From: Cheilinus undulatus
Lineage: Eukaryota > Chordata > Actinopteri > Labriformes > Labridae
Direction: 5' to 3'
DNA length: 64,000 nt
Assembly: GCF_018320785.1 (NCBI RefSeq)
Contig: NC_054873.1
Span: 23,030,196-23,094,195 of the forward strand
Part shown: piece by piece, positions 24,501 to 39,500 of the stretch
Position numbering within the stretch: position 1 is the first letter of the stretch
Layout of the letters: each line of letters begins with the position of its first letter
Program-made: the position numbers and the translations under genes
Notes under the pieces: model-generated
The model's input: the letters and a program-made list of their open reading frames with translations, nothing else
The model's database searches: none
Told to the model about the DNA's origin: nothing

Positions 24501-27500
24501 CACAGATGAATCCTAGACATGGGCTACAAATTTTAGAGCACTTTATGCTTCCTTCTGCTCACAAGCTTTATGGAGATGCTGATTTCATTTTCCAGCAGGA
24601 CTTAGCACCTGCCCACAATGCCGAAGGTACCAAAAGCTGGTTCAAAGACCATGGTGTTACTGTACTTGATTGGCCAGAAAAATGGCCTGACCTGAACTAC
24701 ATAGAGAATCTATGGGATATTGCCAAGAGGAAGATGAGAGACACCAGACCCAACAATACAGATGACCCGAAGGCCGCTATCAAAGCCGCCTGGGCTTCCA
24801 TTACACCTGAGCAGTACCACAGGCTGGTCGCCTCCATGCCACGCCGCACTGATGCAGTAATTCATGCAAAAGGAGGCCCAACTAAGTATTGAGTGCATAG
24901 AAATGAACATACTTTTCAGAAGCCTGACATTTCTGTTTAAAACATCCTTTTTTATTGATCTTATGTAATATTCTAATGTTCTGAGACACTGAATTTTGGG
25001 TTTTCATTATCTGTAAGCCATAATTATCAAAATTTTAAGAAATAAAGGCTTGAAATACTTCACCCTATGTGTAATAAGTCTATATAATATATAGGTTTCA
25101 CTTTCTGAAATGAGTGACAAAAAATATTGAACTTTTTTGATGATATTCTAATTTTTTGAGATGTACCTGTAAATAGTCAATAACCCATTTAAATGACTTT
25201 GACAGATCCAAAAAAAAAAAAAAAAAAATTACCTCTGAGAACACCATATCCATAATGAAGCATGTTGGTAGCATCATGCTTTGGGGCTGATTTTCTTCTT
25301 CAAGAACTATGCAACCAAGCCATGTTTTGAGACGTATTGCCTTTTATTCATAGACTTTTTTCACTGTTATGTCTGTTTAATAGATTGAATATTTTTTCAA
25401 TATTTTTGCTAATTCACATAAAAGAACACAAGTCAATCATGTCAGTGTGACTTGGGCTGGCATTACACCAGAGGACTTTGCTAAAACTTTTTAAAGACTC
25501 TAAAGAGACTAACATCTGAGACCCTCTTACATGTAAAGACAATTTGTCAGCAAGTCGCAGAGTTTTTAGGGCTAATCCCATTTCTACCGCTTAACCCTTC
25601 CCCTTCCTCTACCCCTTGAAACAGAGTGGTAAGGGGTAGGGGTGAGAACCTTCCCTTAAAAAATGAGACACCCCTTGATTGTTGTTCATCATCATACATT
25701 GCTGATAAACAGTTGCGTCATCAGAGGTGACAACTAAGCTTCAACCATCTCGTTCATACTGTGGATCTCCGTGTTGATCTTATTTATCCATTTGTACAGT
25801 TAATAGCCCACGTCTACGCGTATACATACCGAAAATACAACAACCTCCCATCCCTAGTAGCTAAAGATTGAAAATATGAGAAAACCTCAACCGTTTTTTC
25901 CATAATCATTTACAAAGGCCGAAAATATTTACAATTACATGCCTCCTTTGTTGTCCATTGTGCTATTTCGCAAGTGAATGCAGTGCATGGTGGGAAATTC
26001 ATCAAACCCCTTGGTTTCAAGTGTGGTCCTGAAAAATCTATGTTTCAAGGGCCATGTAGCCCTTAGCCCTCAATTCAAAAGACAATTGGGACACCTCTTT
26101 CCCTGACGGGAATGTGCAAAACCCAAGGGAGGGGCCAAGATAAGGGCCAAAGGTAGAAATGGGATTGACCCTTAGTCTCAGACTAAGGTTTTGCAAAGAC
26201 AGTGGGTCACTGACTCTAAGACTAGAATATAGGGCCGCAACAACAAATCGAAAATTAAAAGTGCTGGCAACAAATGTTGACTGGATAAAAACAATAGCCA
26301 TGGACTGTCAGGCGTTCATGTAATCCATGATATTTGCCACACTTTGTGTGCTAAATGTCTGCTAAAATTTTAACAGGAGAGAGGAAGGAAGAGTGTGAGC
26401 TGCAGTCACAGGGCAAGAGGAGCAGTTGGATGTGTATGTGTGACAGAAGAGATAGTCTGTGTGTCCGTCTGTGAGTACGGGTCAGTCTGACAACAAGCAT
26501 GAACGAACTAACATTAGCTTGTTGAATAAGTAAGTGACAAATGTTTTTAAGTTATCATTAAATCAATAACTGCAAGAGGCTTACCTGTAGCTCCTCTCGG
26601 ATAAAATAACTGAGAGAAGATGTAATCAAAGCAGTATCCCACTATAAGAGTATTTCATTCCAATCATATCCCCAGGCTGTTGTCATTAGTATGATCTTAA
26701 AGTGTTCATGTATGTTTTGAGAGAGGGAAGCAAGGTAAAAACCATAAGAATATATCATTTTCATTTTCTTAAATCATTTATTACATTTTGTGTTTATTCT
26801 GTGGCATGTTCAAGTTATTTAATTTAACAGAACTCATAAAAATCTAGTTTTCTTTTAGTTTTAAGAATATAGACATTTAAACTCTAACATTATTTTGACA
26901 GCTTGGAATATCCGTGTTCAATTCTTAATGAAGGGATCTACCCCTGTTGGCTGTTCACACTGAAACGAAACGGTAGGCATATGCAGATTTGTTGACTCTG
27001 GGACCCGGTTTCAAAAAGTAGCGTTTACGGCCTCCCAAAACGCCTATCAAGGATACTCTGGCATCAGTTAATATGTTGTGACAAAAAATAACAAGACAAT
27101 AAGAACACAAAATTGTGTTTCATACAAGTGCAAATTTGGAATTTCCAATAATTTCACAGCTGCACTGAACAGCAAAATAAGTAAGTGCATAACTAGTGTA
27201 CTAATGATTATGATGAGTGATTTCAAACACATCAACAGAAAAAAATTTGTGCAAGAAATTATAATACTGTCTGTAATATATTTTCATGGTAATTAAGCTT
27301 TTAAATAGTAACGAGAGGGTTGTTTGCCCCCTGCAGTTATTCTCTGCTCTCCAAATGTTGACGTTTACCATCTCTATAACAACAAAAATCTACATTTTAA
27401 ACCTGGACAGGAACTAGATCTGCTGCCAAAAAGTAATCTGAAATCTTGTTTTTACAATGGCAAAAAAACCAAAATACCAATAATATATTTAAACAGCATA

Positions 27501-30500
27501 AAACAAATTAAAAACTCTATATAGAAAGTGCAATTACCCATTATATGACTTATGCTGCATTTAATGGAAAGTTGAGGTGAATACTTAATAAGCAATCTTT
27601 TCAGATGGAGTTTAGTAAAAATAAAAAAAGTCAATTTCTAAAATTGCTATGGTAATTTCACTCACACACCATCGTCTTACATGTAATACAGGAGCAAACG
27701 GTTTCCCCTTTTAACATACCTCAAAAATAATGGACTGGTTGTTCTTCTTGAGGTAGAAGGCAAAGACGTAAGTGAACATGAGTGTGGAGCGGCACTGGCA
27801 CAAGACATCCACAGCCTTCTTCAGAAACTGCACCTCAATCCAGGACATGTTGTGCTGCTGCATCTCCTCCATCTTCTGCTTGACCTGAGCGTAGAGCTTG
27901 TGCTCAAAGCGCAGACTCTGCATGTGGTTCATGTAGCGGTTGCAGTAGAACAGGTACCTCTGCAAGGCTGCCCTAGAGCGCTGCACACAGAGTAAAAAAT
28001 GGCTTTGACTTGAGCACAATCAACCTTACTTTTTACAAACAAACAACATTATGAATCTTCACATGCACACAGAAATAGATCACCAGCAACATAATTTTTT
28101 TTTTTGTGTGTCTTGCAAGTATTTGAGGTTCAACACCATTCGTCAGGATGCAAGGTGGACATTCATCATGACGAAGCTGATAAAAATCAGGGGAATTTTT
28201 GTCATCAGTTCTGAGTTTAACCAGTAAGGAGGAGGGAAAAAGTACTGAAGACTCTGGCATATATCCTTAAAGTAAAACAAACATGCAAAAGGTTTTTGAA
28301 AACATCAACAAGGGAGTAACTCAATACCTCTTGAGCGTCTCTGGCTGCCTTGGCATCATCTTCATTGTAGCGATTGCAGTTGTACCTGAGACATTATTGT
28401 TGGGTCAGAACCATCAAATCAACATTTTCCTCTTAATGCTTTAACACACAAGTTTTTGATAATTTGTCATGTTCTACTGCTCTGTTCATTTAAGATGTTT
28501 ACTACTGTCATTGTCAGCTGAGTATAAGGTTGACTATGTAAACATAATTATAAAGGAAAATAACAAATAACACTTTGAGAATGCTCACTGGGGATACGTT
28601 GATTGATCATTATCAGACAATTTATATAAAAAAATACCTAAGTAAAATATCAGAAATTATGTTTGTAGTCACTGATCTGATCACCTGGTTAACACACCAG
28701 TGTCTGCAGCTGAGAGAAACACTGTTCAGTGTAGTGTTATTACCTCCGCCAAGGAGGTTATGTGATCGACAGGGTTTGTTAGTTTGTTTGTTAGTTAGCA
28801 ACATAACTCAAAAGGTTATGGACGGATTTTGATGAAATATTCAGGAAATGTCAGAAATGGCATAAAGAAGAACTGGTTAGATTTTGGGAGTGATCTGGAT
28901 CACCGTCTGGATCCAGGAATTTTTTTTAAAGGATTCTGTACTATTGGGAGATAGGGCTAATGGCAGAGGTCTGCGCTCTCCGAGTGCTTTTCTAGTTATA
29001 TAGGTTATTGAAATTTCAAGTCAATAATTATGAGGCACATCAGCACCTTCAACTGTTGACTTGAAAACATTTTTATAAGCTTATCTGCAGCTGCTGCTGC
29101 TTTGTTATCGTTTGTTATTAAAAAAGTTTGTTTTTAGTCCATTTAGTTAAAAAGAGTACTGATCAATTAATGAAATCTGTGTTGAAATCCTTGTTAGAAC
29201 CTGTTAGAACCTTTAAAGAGGTAGTGAACACTTTAAAATTTATTTTCAACTGTAAAGTGAGGTATCTGACTGAAATATGATAAAACACATCAGTGTTGGT
29301 GTTATAGCTGAAATTTGCACCAAACTGATAAAAATCTGGATTTTACGGCTTTTAATTCCGGCTTTAATTAGCTTTAATTAGTAAACGGACATCTGCCTTG
29401 AAAAATCTTTTCTTAAAAGGTGGGGCTTATGTGACATAGAAACCGACCATTGTCACAAACTCTATATAAAAGGTAGAGCGTTACCATCTCTAACTGACTT
29501 TATCATTCAGAGACCACTCCAATCCTCTCCTGCCTGCACCTGCACCATCTCGGTTCCGAGAGCTCCGGCTATAGTAACGCCACTGCTGGAGCTAATGGAC
29601 CAACAGGTAGTGCTCAGAACCACCACGGCCCACCACAACGCTATAGACTGCGTCAGGGGGGCTCTAGAGAGGAAAACTCCTCCACTTTAAAAGATCGCTA
29701 TGAGGACGCAGTGCTGTGGGACTCTGTCCGTGTCTCTCAATGACAAGGGGACATCACTGTCACTCCCGCCTCATCTGGAAAGCCCCGTTCTTTTCCCCTC
29801 CCTCCTCTCAGAACCAAATTGTTCACTTTCTGTGCATTTTTTGAATTACGGAGGTGGGCACAGTTAGCTCTGAGCCGGGGGTTCACTTACACTTCAATGT
29901 TAAAGTCTGTTAGCTAAACTACATACAGTTAATGTGTTTGCTGACATCAAGATTATGTTTAACATTCCGTTGATAAAATGATTATAAAGCGAAGAAATAC
30001 AGGAAAAGGAAAATTGGACTTTGGCAAGAAATTTGAAAAACAGAATTGCCTGGAGGGAATTTTTTTCTCTCAGCTACATGAAATAATTAAACAAGTTGCC
30101 TTGTGTAACCAAGTTTATTTTCTGAGACCTACTGCCTTTATTTATTGGACTACTTTCCGGGTTTAGCCTGTTAAATTGGCTCAATATTTTCTTCAATATT
30201 TGTGTTAATTTACAGAAATGAATCATCACACTTTGTAACTGAGTTGTTCTTACTGTAGGATACTTGTTGCCTCGCTCTTTAGGAGGTTTTTTCCCTGCTC
30301 TGTTGAACAAATTAAGTAAAAGCATGTTGTTGACTTATTAATGATGACTATTCTTCTCTTTTGTTTTTTTTTTAATCATACTACATTTCCACTCATTGTG
30401 AGGTCTCAGTACACTACAAAGCTAAGTAGACTGACCAACTGCTAAACCAGCTGATCTTTCAAAAAAAAAAAAAAAGATTGGGAATAGGCCAATCTCATAT

Positions 30501-33500
30501 GTGATCAATGGCTTCTATCAGCTGCAAACATACTGATTGGAGTATCTTTAGTGTTTATATATTATCTGAGAAGGCCACAACATTTTTAAGGTTCTCACCA
30601 AGCAGAGCCGTGGGGTTCCCATGGACCCAGGCAGACCCAGCAGAACTCAGCTTTGCAGTTCTGGTTCCGACAAACCATGTGATTGCAGCCACCATCTTTC
30701 TCAATGGTAACATGGCATTTAGGGCACTCCTATAAGGAGATGACAGGGATGATATCCTTAGGTTTCAGTTTAAAATTCCCATCAAATGTTAAGAATTAAA
30801 GCAACCAACACGCAGAACATTGAAACAACTGAAATGTATTTAGGGTCACTTAACTTCCCCTCTAACATAAACCAGAAATAGAGGTGAAATATCTCCCCCC
30901 TATACCTTTGTATTTGCTGCAATCCAGTTTGAAGTTTCACTGTCATCATCACATTTCTTAATCCATTTTCTCAGCCACTGTAAAAGAAGTTAAATAAGAG
31001 AAATCATAACGAATTCTCCATTGAGTTTGGGGAACAGGTTAATTGTTCACTGATGGCAAAGTGAAAAAATATTCCTATTAAGCTTACCTTACACTTGACA
31101 GGATCATGCCAATTCTCTCCACAATTGAAGCTGCACGAAGAAAAGAAATCACAAGTCAAAATCACATAAGTTGCATAATAACAAACAAAAACCAAGCTGT
31201 TTTCTAAACAGGATCTCTTACCAGAACTGACGGCCACACTTGCACCTGACTGGCTTGGCATCTGGATACTGGACTTTGACAACATGATGGCAGTCTGGTG
31301 CAGGGCACCACTTTAACAGTCGATTGCACTTCAAGAAGAATGAAAGTAAAGACGTATATTTAATCAAAAATTTTCTTAGAAAATCAGATTTCTCTCTTAT
31401 TTATGGAGCTGCATAGGCTATATGATGTCTATGTTAAACAGTATAAATTAAGACCATCTCAAATGTTAAAATGCTGTTTAGAAAAAAAAAATACCAAGCT
31501 TACCTCTACAAAACTATTTGTTATTAAATGCTGGTACTTCAACTTTACTTTTGAATCTGTTATGAGGCGCCTGTAGGAGAGTTCAAACCATTTATTAGCA
31601 TTTATTGCAAAAAATGGTTGACTTTGAGTTAGTTTCCTTCTTCAAATCAATGCTTTGCACACCTTCCAATCAAAAATGCAGAACATTAAAACACAAATAG
31701 TAAATTATTTTAGAATTTCCAAAGTAGCTTAATAAAGAAAATCTTTATGCTAACATTACAGCAGTAACATTTATTAACATGCTGAAATTATCTAACAACC
31801 AACAAATAATTTCATCATAAAAAAACAAGAGTTTGGTTCAGGCTGTGAGCAATAAGATACTCTACGTGTTTCATTTTACAATACTGACATAGGAAACATT
31901 TGTGTCTTGCATCCTAAACTGGTCTAGAAAATATAATTAGCTCTCTTGCTGGCTGGTCAGATCAGAATGTAGGTTAAGACAATTACTACCAGCTTAACAG
32001 CTAGTAAAGGAGATTAGGGTCATTCTTTCAAATGAAGGTTTATATTTTAAATGTAAGGGCAAAAAGTTCCATATCTACTACTTTACAATGTATATAATAT
32101 CATTATCTGATCTTTGAGAGACAAAGTGACAAATCTATGCAAAATCATCCTGGTTAAGTATTTTTTACACATTTGTTAGCTGGTCATATATTGCACTTAA
32201 CAAGAATGATGAAAGCATAGGGGATTATTTTTCCAACTATTTTCATTACCATACTTGATAACTCCAACATCTATATTCTGATCATAGCTAATCAATACAC
32301 AAGGAATGTTAAAAAAAGGAATGAGCACTTACATGACTGTGTTGTCATCGACCAAAATGTCACAACTATGAGCAGGACAAGAAATGGTCTAAGAAGCAAA
32401 CACAGAAGACAATTTAGTCATAAAGTTATTCAAGGAGTGATCAGTTGCTTGAAACCTTTGAACAAACTAAATAAGTACCTGTCCCATTCCTTCTTCTATG
32501 ATTTTGGTAGTCAGGTAATCTCCCCAGCACTGCATGCAGAACTTGTGTCCACACTCCAGGCCTGTAAAAAACTGGGACAGAGTAGATGCTTGTGAGAAAC
32601 TAATTATCATGTGATTAAAAACATACAAAACATTCAAGATTTGAACACTGTTGTGTTTTAAACCAATAAAAATAAGCAATGGATGATGTTGTGCAAACCC
32701 AAATATACATTTTACTGTGTATTTAAACAGTTGATATGGTGCAACATTCAGAGAGACAGTTGCACAATATCAGCTATTATATCACAACTGAAACACATAA
32801 CTACCTACTAGCATATTATGCCATCTATACAATCAATTTGTTTTACTGCAAGTATTCTGCTTAGCTGCTCAGATGTACATCAGCCACTCTGGGTTGTGGA
32901 TAGGTGAAATCTGAACAAGCCCGATCAATTCAGTGCCCCAGAACACAAAGTGCCCCAAAACACTAATGTTTAATCCTAATGTTTGAGAATCCTGAAAATT
33001 GTTGATATTTTGCAACCCTATTACTACTAAAAAAAGGTGGACTGTTTGAAATGACCAAATGGACAAATCAACCTGATCTACAAACATTTACACATCTCAC
33101 AGTAAACACACAAATAAAAAAATTATATAGCCATGCACTTTTTATTTCCAGCTGGTAGTGGAAAAGGAACATATAGAAGTACTCTTTAGAGGGTCAACAG
33201 AAAGTAGGGAGAAAAAATCCTAAATCCTCTGTTTTTTTGGGACACTCATTATTTATTTTAAATTAGAATAATTTAGCAATAACACTTGAAAGTTCTTGTG
33301 GTATAAAATATGTTGGAATTCTGAAACAATGTGAAAGTTTCCATAATGTACATTTTCAAATCCTAACTGCAACTGACCAGACCACATGCAGGTAAGGGGT
33401 TGTCTGATGACATGAAGTCTTGGCTAACATTCAAATTTAAGTCCATAAATAATAGGAAACACACATCATTTGCTTTTAACAATCAACAACTTTTAAACTG

Positions 33501-36500
33501 CCTTGTAAATTCTAAGTCCAAATACTAATGTCAGTGTATAAAGAAATAATTTAAAAGTCATTAGTTCATGCTGTTTGTCAAATCATTTACATTGAGTTAA
33601 ATACTGTTATAATGCATATTGTGATTATAGACAGTTTGAAAAAAATTCTAGGCATTCTAGTCATGCAATCATGACTGTTTTGTCATGTTATCTCAAAGGC
33701 TTTGATCAACTAAAGACAAAAACTTGGTCAACTGAAATTACACTCACTTATCAACTGATTTTTGGAGGTGAAAGACAACTGCACGTCATCTCCAGCTCTC
33801 TAGAATTACAGCCGTGTAAAACAACAATCAGTCATGTGCTTTGGATGGCCATATATGGCTAACTTGGATTTGTAAGCAAAAAACAAACTACATGATGATG
33901 ATACCAAATATTTTTTTCAGTAACGTAGCCACTAAAATGAACACTGTACAAACGTAAGAAACTGAGCAGATATGCTGCAACAAAAATAAAAAGTGAGCCA
34001 CAATAATTAATTGATATAATTTCATTGGTAAACACCCTCAGTGGGTGTTTTTTCATTCCAAGAACAGTAAATAAAGTAATTTGAAAAAAAGATACAAGAA
34101 CAAGGCAATATAGGTCCACAAAGGAAGAAAGGATTCATGTTAGTACAAAGAAAAAAGTTTTTACTAGTTGTCCTTGAATAAAATGAGAACAACACAAGTA
34201 AAAACATCATAATAAGACTGCTGGTTACACTTGTGGTTAAGTTTGAGGATCTTATTTATTCTAGCACTTTTTGTGAGAGAACATTTGAGTAATTTGAATG
34301 CTTGTGCTAGTGATTTAGTAAGTGAGCCCTCATCAGATTGAGTGCATTTACATGATGGAGAGTTTGGGAGCAGGAGTGTTTGTGCCCCTCTGCATCGCTG
34401 GAGTGAAGCAGCGGTGTTAGAGATAGCAACAAGCAATTCCTTGTACTCTGACATCACCTATTAGGTCAATGTGTGCCAGGTGTAATTCAAAGCTTTTCAT
34501 ATATGGAAGTATTTGCACAAGCTCCTGCATAATGGTGCTTTGCCTAAAAGACCCATTTGAAAGACAGAATGCATCTTTTCAGTTCAGCTTTTCTTTCTTT
34601 ATGTGGTCATAAGGACAAATGTTGCACCCTAATCTGTTATGTTACATGGAAGAAAGAATGAGCACAACACAGTGTTTAAAGTAAGTTTCATTAAACCACA
34701 TAGACTAAACCTGGCCAACTGTTTGCGTTTATATCAAAGTTCTCATGGCAACATATTTTTCGGTAACACAACATGTAATATGTAATATGTAACTATTTAT
34801 TTATTTGGTATGTTTACCACAGGACAACTATATCTTTATCTGCCAGACAACTATACATGGTGTTTGCCAAAAGCTGGTAGATACCAACTAGCAAAAACCT
34901 TGGAGTAATTTAACTGAAGGCATAGTAATGCACCCCACAGTTTTCAGTTTTGTCTTGAATTGGAGAGTCCAGAGAGGAAACAGCTGATTTGATTTCCGAC
35001 GATCAAACCATAGTATTAATAAGGAACATGTGCAAAGAGATTTTGGTCACATGAGAGTTTCTTAACCAAGTAATCGATCAAGTGATATGAGGCTGTTAGC
35101 CCGTGCTATCTCACCTGGTTTTGACTTCTTACTACAGACATTTTCACAACAGTGGTCCTCCTGTAATAATGTGGAAACAAGACTAAAATGTCATTATGAT
35201 GATGCCTTAGTAAGAGTGCCCCTTGCATCATAAAAGTTGAAATATGGTCTTTACCTCCGTTGCCAGATTTAGGTAGCTTTTCCTGCATAAAACACTGTGA
35301 GGCAGTCACCTTAGACATGTTTTGAACTGCATCTTCTCTCAACAATGTCTGACAAGTTTTTTCATTAAGAAAAACTATTGTCTAAGGACAACAGTTGATG
35401 AACTTTTCATTTAAACTGTAATTACAGCCCTTTGCTGTGGTGGTGGTGGCACTGTATTGTAATCAGTCCAGTGTGTTGCCAAAACTGCCAAAGAGGAAGA
35501 AAAACTGCCAAAAAGGAAGAAAGAAGACAGAAGGAGGAGAAGCAAATTTTTTTTCCTGGATGGCAGAGTTCCTGTACTGCAGCCAAGAGTGTAAAAATGA
35601 AAAGGGCATTAGGGAAATTTGTCAACCAAAATTCAGAATTCTTCCCAGTCAGCGATGTAGAATGGGAATTTCCAAACACTTGTTCCATCTGCGCAGGAAC
35701 CATTCATGAAAGACAACTGTCACTGTTTGCATCTGCTAACAAAGACAACAGACTGTGGCCAATTTCACACACTTCAATAGACTTTAGAGTAACACATTTA
35801 TTCCATATTGAGGTGCTCTCTGCCTTTAAACCATCTTTAATAAAGTACCTATCTATCTATCTGATGTATAATGGTTATCTAATTAAGTATTTAATGCCCT
35901 CAGTGCACTACCTTATGATTAAAAAAAAAGCCCCTCTATGATGCAGCACTGAAGAGGAAGCGATGATGAATGTACAAAAAGTAGGCAGAAACTTGCAATT
36001 GCTATAAAACATTGTCACTAAGGTAGAGAGAGACAAATAATGAGAATTCTTTATAATTAAACATTGCAGATTTGGTCCACAGGTCATGGACACAGCTTGA
36101 CATTTCAAAAAATGTTCCCAAATACGGGGATGTTTTGGTAAAGGCATATATATCCAGTCCGCTCGCTCAAACAAAAAGAAGAACCTAGCTACAATTAGAA
36201 TAAAGAAAGTGAAGATCTTAATACATTTAACTATGAACATTTTTAAATAAAGCAGATTAGAATTATTAAGTTAAGTAAACTCTTAGTATTTATGGTCATC
36301 AAAGGACTAACTAGGGATAGGAATTAATAAGATTTTATCTTTATCAATGCCATTATCAATTCTTTTTATATATTCAATTCTTTACCAATTCCATCCTGTG
36401 AAATGTCTTCTTGGAAAAAGTATACTATATTGGTTTTCACTGTTAACAACTCAAGTTGTATTGAATCTCTTTCTCTCTGAACACTGAACAAGAAGAACGC

Positions 36501-39500
36501 CACATTCAGTGAGAGTGGATAACAGGCACACTGGCTATAATAAACAGTTTAGATAACTAAAAACTGATGACTGTTGTTGCTGGCTACACTGACTGCCTCT
36601 CTTGAGACTGTGTTTTTAAAGCATATGGAAGTAAGGCATCACTGAGGGAATCATTAAGATTAAATGTAAATGATGTAGCTGGACTGAACCAATTTGAATC
36701 TGGTCTCAACTGAAACTGGTTCTCGATTACCATTCCTAGGACTAACTTGAATAATGGCCCTTTAAATCTGCTAGAATGTAAAATCTGACCTTCACGCAGA
36801 AACTGTCAGACATTTAGTAATTCAACTAAATAACCTTCCCTTCAATTTCATCATAAGTTGGTGCCAAAAATGTACCAGAATACAAAAATCAAGTGTTTGA
36901 ATCAAACAAACCTCTGGGGAAGAAACCCCAAACCCCCAAAACAAGACTACATTTTAAAAGACTTTGATTTTCACTCTGTAAGCCAACACATTAGCTTTAT
37001 GTTAATGGATTCAATTTTTTTTTTCTTCATAATTTTAGAGACACAGCTAGATGTGAATAGATGTGGATTATTCAACTATTCGAATTACTTAAAATACATT
37101 CTTGTAAAATGTATACCACCCTAGCCTAATTTTCAGCCAGGAAAAACCCTGCTGGGGTCTTAAAATTTTCTACAAAAGATCTTTTGCAATAGCACAACTC
37201 TGACATGAGCATACACTCAACTTCTGCAGCTAATGCTGGTGTCATTATGGGACTCACAGAGTTGGGGAAGTTCAGATAGCAGATCTGACATGGCATGTCC
37301 TGTGCCGATGATCTAGTGTTGATTGGAGGACGGATGCGAGGCTTCTTACTGGGGTTAATGACATGACACTCGGAGAAAAGCTTGTCAAGATTGCCATCAA
37401 AATACCTGCATGAAGTAAGACAAAAAACAGAGTGAGTGAGACAGAGAACATTGTCACAGAGGGATTAAGGCATTTGATCTTCAGCGAACATCCCAGCATA
37501 CAGATTCAGTTCATCAGAAAGCAAATGGGGAAAAAAAAACTCTGAGATTCATACCTTTCCATTAGCTTTTCTTTATCCCAGTTGAAGTGGCTGAGAAGGA
37601 TGCGTGTTATTGTTGCAGGATTCTGTAAGAAGAAGAGTTTTGTTGTTAAGGTAAAGAGACTGATTTTCCATTAGACAAATCTGTAGTCTTCACTAAGGCA
37701 ACTAAAAATTGTAGTAAATTTGAGATGGGAAGTTTATTTCTTGACATTTTTACAAATCAGATCCTTCCAGAGAAAACTTTTTTCTTCTTTGTAACTGTCT
37801 TTTGACAGCTGGCAAAACATAATGACAAACCTTGTCTCATTCATGTGTATCCAACATACATGTCTGCCATACATCTTATTTATGTAAGACTTAAAAGAAA
37901 AGAAAAAAAAAACTTTTATAATAAAACGTACTAGCTAAGGTTATAGACACTGACAAGTGCCTGACCAGAAGCATAGTTCAAAAAGGCTAACTGATAATTA
38001 ATCAAGTAGTCTCTTAAATAGATTAAAAGGTATTTACTTCCATTACCATTATTAACCATCCACACAGGTACAGCAGTGCGTACGAACACAAAAATCTAAA
38101 CACCTTCAATTACATGTAAATCAGTTAAAATAGTACCACAGTTTTCAAACAGTATTGACCACAAATCTAGCAATTACCAATGTTCCATTATCGGATGCAA
38201 ACCATCATACAAAATCAATAAAATAATAATGTCTTGAATTTATATAGCGCCTTTCAAGAAACCCAAGGACGCTTTACAGGAACACACAGACACGGACAAA
38301 CTATGTGAGGGGTAGGATGAGTGTAAGAGGTGGTTTAGTGAAGACTGTAGGCTGTGGTGAACAGGTGGTGCTTGAGACGTTGAGAAAATGTCCAGAGATG
38401 GAGCGCTACGGATGAAAATATAAGAATTCACAAGTAACATCACATCAAACTCTTTGTTTGCAAGGAGTATGCTGTCTGCCTTGCTGAGGAGTATCAGACA
38501 ACCCTAAATTATGATCAATATAACACAACCTTTATCTATCAAGCACTTTTCAAAATCATGACATCATTATAGGACCTATCCACACAAAAATGATAATACA
38601 TTTTAAAAAGCTAATAGAAAATCACTTGACATAATGTAAGGTAAATTCAACGCAAATTGTCTGTTGCTTTAGTAATTTTATTTGCAAAGTAAACCCTGTA
38701 GTATAAATTGAGGGCAATAGTGCTTGACAGCACTGCAATATTGTTATTTGATTATGCCGCAAAAAGCTTTTCTTGGCAAAAGTAATATGACTGATTACTT
38801 GGTGATAGTGTTCCTGAGAACAGTTATTTTACTTAAGCAGGAATGAGCAGAGAAAAAAATAGTAGATTAGCATTCTCTCCTTTTTGTTTTGAACCTGGTA
38901 ACAATTTTCCATATTCACAGACATGTCTTTCTGTGGCTGTATGTAGTGTTGTTACAAATCCATTGATATTATATAGCCTAAAGACTTAAAACAGTGATGT
39001 AGCACTTCTTCATATGTAACATTATACAGTAAGTAAGTTTTGCATTTTATTTGACCACATCTTACTCAGCATTATTGCCCAATACAAATGAAAACTGACT
39101 TACTGAAGGCTACTTCATAATACAATAACAATATACATAAAAAAGTAGTAAATTTTCAATTATGTTGTCACACTGTTAACAATGTTGTTGACTTATCATA
39201 TTAATCCTTGAAATTAGGGCCAAAAGTTTTTGTGGGAGTTGGCTCATCAGGTGTCAGATAGACAAATCTATATCTTTTGTTGTACTGACATTAAATAGTG
39301 ATAATCACTTTCTCTAGCTACTGATGTTGCAAGACAGATAAAGGCAGTCAGTGGTTTATCTAGTCTAGGTCAAGCAAATCTTTTTTTAGGTATGGTAAAA
39401 GCATGTTTTATCAAATGGACATTTGGTGCACAAATGAAATACGTTGTGCCATGGTATAAACAATAAAAACATTTGGTGGCTGCTCATAGTCATCATAAGA

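Larger units (their letters stand above)
22963..25169 (+). mobile_element. Tc1 element with nested insertion, in arih1 intron 13
   Basis: The element opens CAGGTACATCTCAAAAA at 22963 and closes with the inverse TTTTTGAGATGTACCTG at 25169. TA lies on both sides (22961-22962, 25170-25171). The terminal repeats are about 200 bp long; the block AAATATTGAACTTTTT and the poly-A-signal-like ATAAAGGCTTGAAATA recur inverted. The transposase reads on plus, N-terminal HTH at 24225-24500 and C-terminal catalytic part at 24506-24892 ([15 protein letters not shown]). The middle with the first Asp is deleted, so it is dead. A foreign block of about 0.93 kb interrupts the left arm. Confidence 0.85.

Noticed and set aside
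35432..35941. 169-codon open frame in arih1 intron 3
   Set aside because: No family motif, no splice context that fits arih1; basic low-complexity composition at its start.
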